The notes under the pieces were generated by a model. It had not been told where the DNA came from, searched no databases, and saw nothing but the letters and a program-made list of their open reading frames with translations. From NCBI GenBank assembly GCA_032690845.1, contig CM064430.1, forward strand, positions 49,263,882 to 49,327,881: a stretch of DNA of 64,000 bases. Reading direction: 5' to 3'. Source of the stretch: Eleusine coracana subsp. coracana (lineage: Eukaryota; Streptophyta; Magnoliopsida; Poales; Poaceae). Position 1 is the stretch's first letter, and the number at the start of each line of letters is the position of its first letter. The translations under genes were made by a program, and so were the position numbers. Shown here one piece after another: positions 11,854-22,683 of the stretch.

Positions 11854-12091
11854 GTAGCAGCGGTTGATGTTATCAACCATCGCTACTAATAGCCTCTATT
11901 CGACAGTTGAAAGTGTCAACCGTTGCTACTGATGGCTGACAATAGCGGCGGTTAGCGACGATTTGTATGGACGACAGACCACCCGCTGCTACAAACGCAT
12001 ATTTGTAACGGCGTTTGCATAGCGGCGGGGTGGCCTGCCCGCCGCTAAAGGTCCTTTCTAACCGCTGCTATAGTGCCTATTTGTTATTGTG
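11854..12091 (+). repeat. 3' subterminal repeats and terminus of the CACTA element
   Basis: Degenerate copies of the TAGCGGCGG and CCGCCGCTA units occur as paired palindromes, for example GTAGCAGCGGTTGATG with CAACCATCGCTACT at 11854-11888 and GCGGCGGGGTGGCC with CCGCCGCTAAAG near 12020-12050. The last bases TTGTTATTGTG form the right terminal repeat, followed by the AAA duplication. Confidence 0.85.
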
Positions 12092-12094
12092 AAA

Positions 12095-13196
12095 GATGCT
12101 CCAATAATGAAGTACTAGGAATTCATATATAGGTGCCTTGTTGATAACAATTAGAGAGGAAGTAAATATTTTATTTTATTCTCAATTTATGGTAACGTAC
12201 AGATACTTTTTTAATATATATATATATTATATATATATATTTAGTAAAGTCGTGTATCCAAACCTGTCCTGCTTAACCTACCAGAGTTTCTGCCGTACAC
12301 CCAATAGTCTAGCTCAGGAAGTTTCGTACATCAGGCATTGTTTCTGTTTTGCTTTTCAGTAGCCATTCGTACTGCACGGTGAGAAGTTTATTTTTTATTT
12401 TTTCATCTTTATTTAATTAATATTTTAATAATAAAACTAAATTAACTGGTTTGATACATATATAATCCTACGTCAAACTGACTAACGTAATAAAGTGTCA
12501 CGTTAGACAATTTTACTAAATCAGATTGTTTTTATGATGCATCATTTGATTATACTAAATTGTTTAACGTGACCATATACATATGTCATGTTATACTGTT
12601 TGGCGTAACTAAAATGAGTTAGATTTGAAAATATTCACAAAATATCAGTTGAGAAAGAATTAAAATATAAAAAAAAACTTCACACCACGACGTACGAGTC
12701 CACCAGTGATGACAGCGCGCGGAAGATGTTGTGATAATGGTTTGCGCACTTCCACGCCCGTAGCAAATTTTACTGAAACCAATCGAAAAAATAGGGAGTG
12801 TCTAATTTTCAGTCAATTAAAAATAGGGGTTTCTTTCAATCAACGTTTTTAACCTTTAGATCTAGTTTAGATCTAGTTTAGATCTAATGGATATAAAAAA
12901 ATAAAACTTTTCCATTTTATATATATAATATAAATTAATACAAATAATCCTATAAATAAATAAAGAATAAATAAACTAAATAAATAAATAAATAAAAACA
13001 AAGTCACTCCGCCGGCCATCAACTGAAAGTGACAGGCGGTTTCAATCGACTGATGAGGAGGATTTCCGAAAAAAAAATACTACTGTGGTAAATTGGCGGC
13101 TTGGCGCCTTTTGCAATTTCCATCTGCCGCCAAAACGCCCTCCCCATAAAAAGGGGCACGGCGCGCAGGTGAACAGAAACAATCCAGGGAAAAAAA
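12095..13196. other. Intergenic between the CACTA element and the F-box gene
   Basis: AT-rich sequence with an (AT)n tract at about 12212-12240, a short GATCTAGTTTA triplet repeat near 12858-12888 and an AAATA microsatellite near 12953-12998. The last 150 bp become GC-rich and are the likely promoter and leader of the F-box gene. No gene is seen. Confidence 0.6.
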
Positions 13197-14453
13197 ATGG
13201 AGCCAGTGGATGGCGGCGGTTGCAAGAAGGCGAAGCTCCCGGCGGCGCCCGCCGTGGAGGCAACCGGCGACGACGTTCTCGGCGACATCTTCCTCCTTCT
13301 CCCGGACACGGCGTCCCTCGCTCGCGCCGCTCTCACCTGCAAGCGCTGGCGGCGCGTGGCCTCTGATCCCGCCCTCCTCCGCCGCTTCCACTCCCTCCAC
13401 GGCCCCCCGCTCCTGGGTTTCGTCATGCTGAGCCCGCCTCCGCGTCCGCGGGAAATCGGCTACAGAGGCCCCGACCACAGGTTCCTCCCGGCCACCTCCT
13501 CCCGCAACCCGCACATCGCCGCTGCCGCCGCGGCCACCGACGCCCACATCGAGGATTTCGCGGCCAGGAACCCGCGCTCAGGCGCCCTGATCAACAGGTG
13601 GGTGCTCCGCGGCAGCGACGGCGGCCGCTTCCTCCTCACCTACGGCGACCTCCACCGCCAGGAGCTCGCCGTCTACGACCCCATCGCGCGGACCGCCGAG
13701 CACTTCCGATGCCCCGGCGAAATCGAGTTCGACTTCTGGGACGTTTACCGCGTGCACTACGCCCTCGTGGCCGACGACACCGACGCCTCGTTCCAGGTGT
13801 TCGCCGCGCAGTTCAGCGGCTGCATGAAGGGCGCCGTCTTCTCCTCCCGGACGGGCGAGTGGACAGCGCTCCCTCACTTGGCCGCACGTGCTGGCCCGTG
13901 GTGGAGCATGCGCAATGGCACGCGCGCCGGCCGGTTCGCGTACTGGAAGTCCGACACCAATCTGAAAAGGTACTGCTCCGTTGAAGTCGAGGAGATCGTG
14001 GTGCTCGACACAACCACCATGGAATGGACGCTCATCGTGGCCCCTTTCCCTGCCAAGGAGTCCTACTGCGTTGCAGACATTGCGGAGCACGGTGGGCTGT
14101 GCATTGTCTCCAGCAAGGAGCAGTGCTTACAGATCTGGGCCCGCGGCACCGATGGATGGTTGATCAAGGGGCAGATCTTCCTGCTGAAGGAGTTTGCAGT
14201 GTTGAAGAGGCTGCGGCGTGATGAGTGGATGAAGAGGGTGCGCGTGCTGGAAGTGAGGGACGGCCATGTGTATCTGGAGTTTTGGTCCATAAGGATGCCC
14301 CATTCCTACTTTCTTGTGCCCAATTGGCAGACCATGAATCTGAGAGTGTTGGCCAATGACGCCGATGAAAAACATAGAGGCCCTGTGTTCCCTTTCTTCA
14401 TGACATGGGCACCACCATTGCTTAGCCCTGCAGAAGCGTCATCTTCAAGGTGA
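13197..14453 (+). CDS. F-box family protein, 418 aa
   Basis: Single-exon open frame. The F-box motif lies at residues 25-65 (DDVLGDIFLLLPDT, ARAALTCKRWRRVASDP), the part that would bind SKP1 in an SCF ubiquitin ligase. The rest (about 70-400) matches the general layout of the large grass-specific F-box class with a variable beta-rich C-terminal region; I see no Kelch or LRR signature, so its substrate is unknown. The start is chosen because it precedes the F-box directly and the next Met is inside the gene. GC content is high at the 5' end, as usual in grasses. A GTAAGAAAT donor just after the stop (14462) and an acceptor near 15581 could form a 3'-UTR intron. The reading frame is intact. Confidence 0.85.
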   Translation: MEPVDGGGCKKAKLPAAPAVEATGDDVLGDIFLLLPDTASLARAALTCKRWRRVASDPALLRRFHSLHGPPLLGFVMLSPPPRPREIGYRGPDHRFLPATSSRNPHIAAAAAATDAHIEDFAARNPRSGALINRWVLRGSDGGRFLLTYGDLHRQELAVYDPIARTAEHFRCPGEIEFDFWDVYRVHYALVADDTDASFQVFAAQFSGCMKGAVFSSRTGEWTALPHLAARAGPWWSMRNGTRAGRFAYWKSDTNLKRYCSVEVEEIVVLDTTTMEWTLIVAPFPAKESYCVADIAEHGGLCIVSSKEQCLQIWARGTDGWLIKGQIFLLKEFAVLKRLRRDEWMKRVRVLEVRDGHVYLEFWSIRMPHSYFLVPNWQTMNLRVLANDADEKHRGPVFPFFMTWAPPLLSPAEASSSR

Positions 14454-17295
14454 TTGGTCTGGTAAGAAATAATAAAGTAAAAGTATATATCTTAATAATT
14501 ATATCTTTCATTTGTTCCCTTGTGGATGTGATGCACTGCACACTCCTTTTCCAAACGTGCAAACTGCTGGTCAATGCAACTGCTCTAGACTGGTTTTAAG
14601 ATAACATTTGCAATCACTATTTAAGTACAATAGAACATTGATATGTGTTACCAATTATCTATTTTGTTAAAATGTATGTTTATGTCAGTGTATCACTAAT
14701 GTTAGAGTTACGAGATAATAATACATTATTTTGTCACAAGCAGAATTGGCTCTGCATACTAACCAAACAATGTCTCCGATGTGAATACACATATGTATCC
14801 TTCATCGATTTTGCAATATTTATCCTAGCTCAATCTTGTGCCAGCCTGAATATGTGCTGACAGGATATAGCTTTAAGACATACTTCATACATGTTTGCTG
14901 ATCTGCATAGACAAGCATTGGTTTCATAATACAAAGCTGCACCCCGTACATGTCTTATTTTCCTGGTGTAGTAATTGGAATCTGTTAACATTCTTCAATA
15001 ACCATGTTCTTATATAGAGTTGAAACCTGCACTTGTTTATTTCTCATTTTGTTTCTTGAAACAATTTTCATATTGCATTTGCCATCAATGCACGTCTACC
15101 AAATGCCCAATGAACAGCATATTCACACTTGAACACGAATCACTAATTATGACTATCTGCTATGATCCGTACATCTGCCTCAGTTTGTCCTGTTTACTCT
15201 GTAACTACTAATCATTCACTTTATAAATTGGATTTGACCTTAATTTGTGAGATAATGTAGTTCGTTCAGTGTACATGATAATGAATTCTTTTGTGTATTT
15301 TATGAAAAGTATAAACCCATGTATGTTTCTATTGCTATGAAAGACAATTTTCTTTGCCTAGTGTCCATATAAGTTGCATTTTTTCTATGATTTATCCCTT
15401 TTTTCTTACCCACAAAACAAATGACAGCCACTTGGGTTTAAGAAATGCATGCATCACAGAATATGTTTTAGGTGAATTAAGAGATAACTGACATTTTTAC
15501 CGAGTGAGTAATACATATGCACTCTGTAGCAAAAAATTGCTTATGGCTAGGTATCTAACAAAGGAACCTGTTGCATTTCAGGTCAACTTGAGACTTGTTG
15601 CGTTCGACAAGAGAATTGCTGCAAATGGGTGATGATCTAAATCATGGTCGTCAAGATATCTGTTTAATTTGCGAGTAGCTGATAGGAGACCATATATTTA
15701 CCATGTCAGAACATGCAATCTGAAGTTTCCATTAGAGGCATGCCTCATATGCATCTTTAATTTTAGTCTTTTGTGATTTATTTTTCCATGCACTCTAAAC
15801 TCAGTTGTTTTGGATACCTCTTTCTGGTTAAATGTAACCATATGCATTACCAGAAATCAGTTAATTGAAATTCAGTTTTGCTGAATCAGTGCATTTTGCA
15901 TAGCGTATTATCGAATGTATGGATTAAGTACTGGAAGGTCTTCAGTTTATTATTTTTATTGAAGTTGACCATGCAGTTTGAATCCATTGAGGCCTCCTTG
16001 ATATGCAACTTCAAGTATTTTGTGATTCATATATCCATGTAATCTAAACTCAGCTGTCTTTTGGATACCTCTTTCCCATTCAATGCAACTATGTGCGTTG
16101 CTAGAAATCATTGATTAGAATTTGGCTGTTAATATATGTTAGAACACATTCTTGATTGAGTGGTCCATAACCGTGTAAAACTGTTTTAGCTGTCGAATTA
16201 TCACCAATCGGTTTCTGGATTTGTAATAATAATTTGAACAAAGGCAATTAATTACAAGAGGACGTCTTCCTCTCAAAACAATCACAAAAGGACATGTTTT
16301 TGTTCCTTGTTCATCCCCATGTCGCGGATCAATTTCCCCTAATATTGATGGAGGGTGTTGTAAATTTTGGTTTCTGAATGATCATTCTCTGCATTTCTGT
16401 AGCTCTTTAGGTGGCTTCAGAATTCTATCGTTTGGTTCTAAACAGCCTCGATCTGGCTTTGTTTCATGTGGCTGACATAGTGACAGTACATAAAGATTCC
16501 ACAAATGTTTCAAACACCTGTAGGTCACGAAATTTGCTCAAAAATAGGCATCAATGAATCTTGCTATGCTCTTCGTTTGTGTCATTAAAATTGGTGCCTG
16601 GTCGAGTTCGTGATTTGGTTGATCATTGGTAGGAATTAATGGTTTCTTGCTGTTTGCAGTGATATTTTTGCTACTGTGCCAACGCAAATCAGTTCAGTTT
16701 TCCTTATAAAAGAAAACACAAATCAGTTTACGATGCTAGTGAGATACTCTCTCCCATTTTCTTTTGTTGATGTTGACTAATGTAGTTTTGCATTAACCAA
16801 AGGAACTAGTTTGTCCCCGATAATCCGTCCTACTTACGTCGCTTGTGAAGAGCTTAACTATGGTATTTCCAGCTACCGTATGCGTACCGAAACGGCGACA
16901 TAATGCTTCAATTCACAATTCACGGCGATGGCAGCGTACACGCCCGTTCGTACAAGTGTCAGTCTAGTATACTAGTACTCCATTCCACGCCGCGTCATTT
17001 CCACACGGCGGCGAGACGGAACAACGGATCAAACCGGCCTAGTCCAAGTCCGTTGGCGTCCCATGTTTTGATGTTTTCTTCTTCCCGACCAAACCCACGC
17101 CGCGCCACAGATAAGCAGCCAGCGCGGCACGCGAAATCGCTGCGGAAACGACGCGAAATCCTCGTCGCCACTCGCCACCGCCTCCAAGCGTCGCGCCACC
17201 GCCACAAAGGCCTCATCATCTCGACGCTCCCCTCCCATGCTCGGACTGCTCGCGTCCCCGCTCTGCTGCGCTCTCAGCTTGCTCTCGACTCGGCT
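14454..17295. other. Intergenic between F-box gene and PDRP copy 1
   Basis: About 2.8 kb without a supportable gene. It may contain the F-box 3'-UTR intron (14462 to about 15581). It holds a local duplication (listed separately) and becomes GC-rich from about 16900, the probable promoter and leader of the PDRP gene. An in-frame ATG at 16903 would lengthen PDRP copy 1 by 131 residues, but copy 2 does not support that. Confidence 0.5.
15718..16130 (+). repeat. Local direct duplication of about 155 bp
   Basis: Segment 15718-15876 and segment 15978-16130 share a collinear series of blocks: CCATTAGAGGC and CCATTGAGGC, TTTTGTGATT, CTAAACTCAG, TTTTGGATACCTCTTTC, then CAGAAATCA and TAGAAATCA. Both are in direct orientation with about 100 bp between. 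The content is non-coding. Confidence 0.7.
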
Positions 17296-19682
17296 ATGAT
17301 TGGAGGCGCCACCAACCCGTTCGCGGCGCCGCCGCTCCTCCCGCCGTCGCCCGGCCGCCGCGTCGCCGCGGGCCCCGGCCCGCTCGCATGCGTCGCCGAC
17401 CCAGCCGCTCTCTCCCCGGCCGCCGAGAGCCCGCCGGCGGCCCATGAGGACTCCACCGGCTCGGCCCAGCCGCCGGAACAGGCATCCCCGCGCTCCCCCA
17501 CCTCCCCCTCCTCCTCCCCCACGCCCACGCTGCGCGCGAGCTCGCAGCTCACCCGGTTCTCCCGCGCGCGGGCGCTGCGGTCGGGGCGACGGCTGACTCG
17601 CACGGCGCTCTCTTCGGCGCCGGTGACCACGACGCCGCCGCCGCCGGCACCGATGCCGTCGTTACCAGACGGATTGCCGATGGCGGGGGACGACGAGGAC
17701 GACGATGTCTGCATCGCCGAGACGGACGCGGCGACGGGGAAGTCCATCTACCTGGTGTCGGACGGGACCGGGGAGACGGCGGAGCACTCCGTGAAGGCCG
17801 CGCTCGGCCAGTTCGAGCACTGCCTCGTCGACCAGCGCTGCACCGTCAACACGCACCTCTTCTCCGGGGTAAGCATCTCGAGCCGCCCTCTGTCGCTTTG
17901 GAAGGTTGCTGTGGAAATTCGCGTTGTGCTAACTGCTGGCATGGGGACTAGTTTTCATGGCAAATGCTCTGTTTTGTCCTCTAAGGCTCTAACCAAAGGA
18001 TTATAAGCAAGTGAAAAGTATAGATGTTGTTAAATTTTAAAGACGGACTTCGACATCCCAGGAATACCGTTGTTAACACTGCAATTCTGCTCTGTATTTA
18101 TTTGTGCGCTCGTATAATTTGTCTTCAGGTCAATTAATTAATTCAACTAATGCGAATCGCTGTGCTATGCGCCAATTGTTAAATTTGGATCCGGTCGCTG
18201 TAATATATATAGTATAAACTTTGTGCTTTGGAGAATTGGGGTTCATGTAATTTTAAACAGGCAACAACTTGTTCTAACATTGTCTGTCACATATGTAAAG
18301 GTCGGATGGTATAATCTGGGAATATCCTCCGTGTTCCAAAAAGGTAACAAAATAAAATTATTCTCGGGGAACTGCTCACCAAGAGGTCCACTCAGCAAAC
18401 ACGGAAAAATAGGAAGATTAATTTATTTAAGTCATTCAGTTACTTTCTTTGTATTTGCTTTGTGGAAATCAGCCTGGGTTTGTTAGTGCTTTGCATTAGC
18501 ATTACACATTTGCTTAGGCAAACATGCAGATTCATAGCTGCATAGTTTGTTCATGCGTATCTGTATTTTCCATTGGTGCAAATTTGGTCTCCATCTTGTA
18601 CACACATTTATCAGATGGAGAAGATAAACATTTATCAGGTGCTAGCTGGTATTCAGGAACAGACAAATTATTGTCGATACTTGATTGCTATGGTTTGTTC
18701 TTTTCGTCTGATTGCTTTGTAATTTCGTTGTAGAAAAGCAGACATTTATATCTATTTGTCAACTCTTACATAAGAAAACTTTAAGAGTGTCACTGCATCC
18801 AAGTAATTAGTCAGCATCTTTTCATAATTAAAACAGTTCCTGCAAAATGTTTCTTAGGTTGATGACACGGATAGGCTTGTTGAGATAATAAAGCAAGCTG
18901 CAAAAGAAGGGGCAGTGGTTCTGTATACCCTTGTTGATCCTTCAATGGCTGAGGCAATGAAGAAGGCGTGCAATATCTGGGGTGTTCCATCTACTGATGT
19001 TCTTCGACCTACTGTTGATGCAATTGCTTCTCATATTGGTGTTGCTCCGTCTGGGATTCCACGGAGTTCTCCTAGCCGAAAGGCTCAGCTCAGTGAGGAT
19101 TACTTTCGACGAATTGAAGCTATTGATTTCACCATCAAACAAGATGATGGAGCTCAGCCAGAAAACCTGAATCGTGCTCACATTGTGCTGGTTGGTGTTT
19201 CACGCACCGGGAAGACACCGCTGTCAATTTATCTAGCTCAAAAGGGATACAAGGTAGCAAATGTCCCCATTGTCATGGGTGTAAATCTTCCGAAGTCCCT
19301 TTTTGAAATCAATCAGGACAAGATTTTTGCATTGACAATAAACCCGGTAATTCTTCAAGCAATCAGAAAGACAAGGGCCAAAACTTTAGGTTTTGATGGT
19401 TACCAGAGCAATTATGCTGAAATGGACCATGTGAGACATGAATTGGTGCATGCAAATAAAATTTTTGCTCAAAATCCAGGGTGGCCAGTTATTGGTAAGC
19501 TTGATTAAATTGTCTACATGAAGATCTTTGTTTGTTGTTTCTTCTTCTAAAAGGTTATTTCATATTGTTTTCATGCAGAGGTCACTGGCAAAGCTATAGA
19601 GGAAACAGCTGCCATTGTTGTGAGGATTCACCATGACAGAAAACAAAAGTGCTCCATGCCGCGCATATCAAAACGGTACTAG
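17296..19682 (+). CDS. PDRP1: PPDK regulatory protein (bifunctional kinase/pyrophosphorylase), copy 1
   Basis: Model: exons 17296-17868, 18858-19494 and 19579-19682, 437 aa, all with GT-AG introns and matching phase. The protein phosphorylates and inactivates pyruvate,phosphate dikinase at a threonine using ADP, and reactivates it by phosphorolysis, in the chloroplast stroma; in C4 plants this gives light-dark control. Residues 1-147 are Ala/Pro/Ser-rich, containing the transit peptide and a long low-complexity linker. The DUF299 domain starts at about residue 148 (GKSIYLVSDGTGETAEH) and contains the P-loop GVSRTGKTPLS. The C-terminus is PRISKRY, which is how I recall plant members ending. 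The start is chosen because MIGG matches copy 2. It has Asn where copy 2 has Asp in GV(N/D)LPK. Tandem partner: 22684-25341. Confidence 0.9.
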
Positions 19683-20758
19683 CACCATGTTCTATCTTAT
19701 CTACAACTTGTAAAGCATGTATATTTTGACAAGATCCATGTCAAGTACCTTGCTCTTTATTTATGTTGTTTTTCCTTACTCGAACCCCCATGGCTTCTGT
19801 ATCAGACTGATAAGTTCCAATATTGAGCAGCAGCAGTAAGTATATCTGAACAAAAAATTAGCAATTCGCAGGTACCAATTGTTAAACGTGACTAGAGTAC
19901 CATTCCTCCCCTCTGACCAAACATTTTCTGAGAGTATGCAAGAATAATCACCATTTTTTCTAGTATTAACCACTAGGATCATTTGTGGAAGGACATTTTC
20001 ACGTTTTGGTTAGATAGGTGAACCCTTTCAAAACGAGTTGAAGATATGTTTCAATCTCAATTTTTTTTTTGTTCCTGTTAAGTTTTAACTCGATCAATCT
20101 TGTCATTTGACGTCTACACCTTCACAATAAGCCGCGAAATGATATTCCTACTATTTTGTATTACTGTTTGAACTACAATCTTGTGGATATGGTTGAAGCA
20201 CCTGGATGAATTTGTGGTTGGATGTGCATCAACCATTAATAGTTTTTCTAGTGGACAAGGACCACCCTGAACAGATGTCTAGTCACTAAAATTCGGTTCA
20301 AGCAATTCTGGAATCTGATATGGAAATGACAACAGCAGCTCAAGACGTGGCACAAGTAACTTAAGATAGCTTGTTTTGATGCTTAATATCTGTTTCCTAT
20401 TGGTACAGCTTTAAGAAAGAAATTATTTGTGGTTATATTGAAAAACAAGTTTTACTACATCTTCCTGCACCAGAAGAGTAATTGCATGCTGATCTTGCGT
20501 TTTCTGCATATCCTGAAAAAAAGGGCTTGATGACAAGGGGCTATCGATCAACTAAATAGTAGCACTAGGAACAATGCTGGATTTGTTCTATATTTTTTTC
20601 CTTTTAAAACTAACAGTCTGCTGTTTTCATTGGAGTGTGATGTTGAATTTTTTTTGAAACAGTATTTGTTGTAATTTATCAGGTTAGGTGTATATATCCT
20701 GAATATTTCAGTATTAACTAACCTTTATATCTCAAGAAATCCGTTTCTGTTCTTGCAG
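19683..20758. other. 3' flank or alternative intron of PDRP copy 1
   Basis: Non-coding. It is homologous in order to 25342-26424 downstream of copy 2, though diverged and with small insertions and deletions. If the conserved block at 20759 is an exon, this is its intron, with donor GTACTAG at 19676. Confidence 0.55.
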
Positions 20759-20810
20759 GGTGGCTCCAGTTCTAGTCTATGATTATATGTCACATGTCAG
20801 AGATGCTTAA
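20759..20810 (+). other. Possible alternative last exon of PDRP copy 1
   Basis: Behind a strong acceptor (TTTCTGTTCTTGCAG) lies a block that, if spliced to a donor at 19676, reads RVAPVLVYDYMSHVRDA then stop instead of RY-stop. The paralogous block at 26425-26470 reads RVAPVVVYDYMSRGR. Within the shared codons the differences are mostly at third positions. It could equally be a conserved 3'-UTR exon. Confidence 0.35.
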
Positions 20811-21103
20811 CACGCATGTTGAGTATCAAATGATGTTTGCTAGAGACTAATAAGGTCTATGGCTGCATTGAAGCAACTTTAAAAAGCGTAAAACCTCTAT
20901 CCGTCATTTTCACGGCGCCCAGATTAGGTTGCCTGCATTGTGCATAGAGGTCTCCCAGATCACCACCTCGTGATTTCCGTAATTCTTTATTCATTCATTT
21001 TAGTTTAGGTTTATTGAAGATAAGTACATGCCTTCAATAATCGGCATTAGAGCAAAGATCTTCAAAGTACATGAGTGCATGAACTACTATTTTGTATGCT
21101 TAT

Positions 21104-21665
21104 GTTTGTAAAATCAGCAGGAATAAGAAGTATAGTATTATCTGTCCCTCTAATTGACGTGTATATTTTGGAGCAATCATAGAAGAGAAAATGGAAAAGA
21201 AAAGCGGCTAGAGAAACATAAGTAGAACGAACCCGTCACAAACTTGTCCATCAAACCCCATCTAGCCTTATCTCCTCGCCGCTTTCACTCCAGACTCCAA
21301 TTTCAGACCTCCCAGCGCCACTCCTTTAATGTCTGGATTGCAGTCCTCGCAATCTTTGTAAGTCAGCACAAAATAAAATATCTCTTCCCTTTTGATGGCC
21401 AGCGTTTTCAATTTCACCGAACGTGAAAAAATATCTCTTCCCTTTTACCACGCTGGACCTGCGTAACCACTAACCAGAGCAAGGGCGTCTGGTGCCACCG
21501 TGATTTCAATTATCGACCGCAGCACAACAGTATCTATAAACTAGACACACTACTGCTGAACAACAATCTTTTTAGCAACCTGACAGACAACGTCCGAGGA
21601 AATCCCATGGTTGTTGAGCAATCTTACACAACCTTACTGTTAGGAAGATGCACAATGGTTCGAGC
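21104..21665 (-). pseudogene. Relic of the 3' end of the membrane-protein gene (parent at 31490-33472)
   Basis: Collinear with 31175-31665: GTTTGTAAAATCAGCA, CAAACTTGTCCATCAAAC, ATCTCCTCGCCGC, TTTATGTCTGGATT, CACGCTGGACCTGC and AGGAAATCCCATGG occur in the same order in both. In the parent, CGCTGGACCTGC marks the last-exon acceptor on the minus strand. Here most of that exon is missing or altered, so no product is possible. It shows that the tandem duplication of PDRP carried along the end of its neighbour. Confidence 0.75.
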
Positions 21666-21679
21666 GAATTCTCTCTATG

Positions 21680-22683
21680 CCATTAAAGATTTATCTAATT
21701 CTATCTATGACATAAAAAAGGTTGCAGTTCTCTTTGTATCATCATCAAAATTTTTGATGGCTTATATGCCATTACCGTTAGTTTTTCTATCTAACAATGT
21801 TAAATAATATTTGAAAAGACAAAAATACCCTATAACAAAAAAAGTTACTTACATTTATTTTTGTCATAAATATTTTTTTTTTCAAAAAGTCTCATATAAA
21901 TAATATTTTCTATTTTATTTAAAAATATCATTTTTATGATACTACTTGTATACGCATGTAGCAGCATCATAGGAATGTAAATAAAGTCTTCATGTATGCT
22001 TTATAGGGATAATTTTGTCTTTTCTTCTGTTACTTACCGTATGATGGAGAAACTAATGATAGTGACATGTAAGGCATCAAAATTTTCACAAAAGACAGAA
22101 GGAATTTTGACGTTTTATATGTCATAGAGAGAACTGAGTAATTTTTTGGTGATACAGAAAAAAAAATTGCTCCAATGTTTCAGGCGTGCTCTGCTAGTGA
22201 CCTGAAGCTGTTCTGCTCACAACACATAATTCAATTTTTTTTTTTTGAGACACACAACACATAATTCAGGCCTGCTAGTGTGCTGAATCCCAACCTGCAC
22301 CGAACCCGACCCACACAAAATCTCTTCCCGTTCCCGAGCCCAGAGCAACCCAACCCAACCCACGAAATCAAATGTTAGACGCCAACCCACACAAAAGCAA
22401 GCCGCCACGCCACCAACGGGTTGAATTGAACCCATGGTTCCAACTTCCACCAACCCGCACGAACACGGAAACGGACCACGAGTCCACGCAATGACGCAAC
22501 ACGACACGACCAACCGCACCCGCCTGCCTGCGAGGAGCACGCACGCCACCACCGAACTCACAGTCCCAGAGGCAGAGACTCGTGCTCCCGCCGCAAAGGC
22601 GTCGTCGTCTTGCCGTTGCCGCGCCCCTGCCCCGGCTCGGCTCGTTCCCCCGTTTGTGCTCTCGGTTAGCTTGGCCCATCTCG
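21680..22683. other. Intergenic upstream of PDRP copy 2
   Basis: AT-rich to about 22200, then increasingly GC-rich toward the copy 2 start, as expected for a grass promoter and leader. A poly-T tract lies near 22236. No gene is seen. Confidence 0.55.

Larger units (their letters stand above)
1884..12091 (+). mobile_element. Complete but decayed CACTA (En/Spm) transposon, 10.2 kb
   Basis: The left end begins CACTACCACAAAATAACC; the right end, reverse-complemented, begins CACAATAACAAATAGGCAC. The two align without gaps up to a TAGCGG/TAGCAGCGG subterminal repeat at base 22 of each. A 3-bp duplication AAA flanks the element (1881-1883, 12092-12094), as CACTA elements require. Inside, in one orientation, lie a TNP2-type transposase pseudogene and a second gene with a plant-transposase domain and a Ulp1-type protease, the usual content of autonomous plant CACTA elements. 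The right terminus has lost the canonical CACTA (it reads CACAA), and both genes carry stops, so the element is very probably dead. The intact TSD means neither end has been trimmed. Confidence 0.88.

Noticed and set aside
13578..14090. Long minus-strand frame over the F-box gene
   Set aside because: Shadow of a GC-rich coding exon; the plus strand has the F-box domain.
16903..17295. Upstream in-frame ATG extending PDRP copy 1 by 131 residues
   Set aside because: No counterpart in copy 2, and the MIGG start is shared by both copies.
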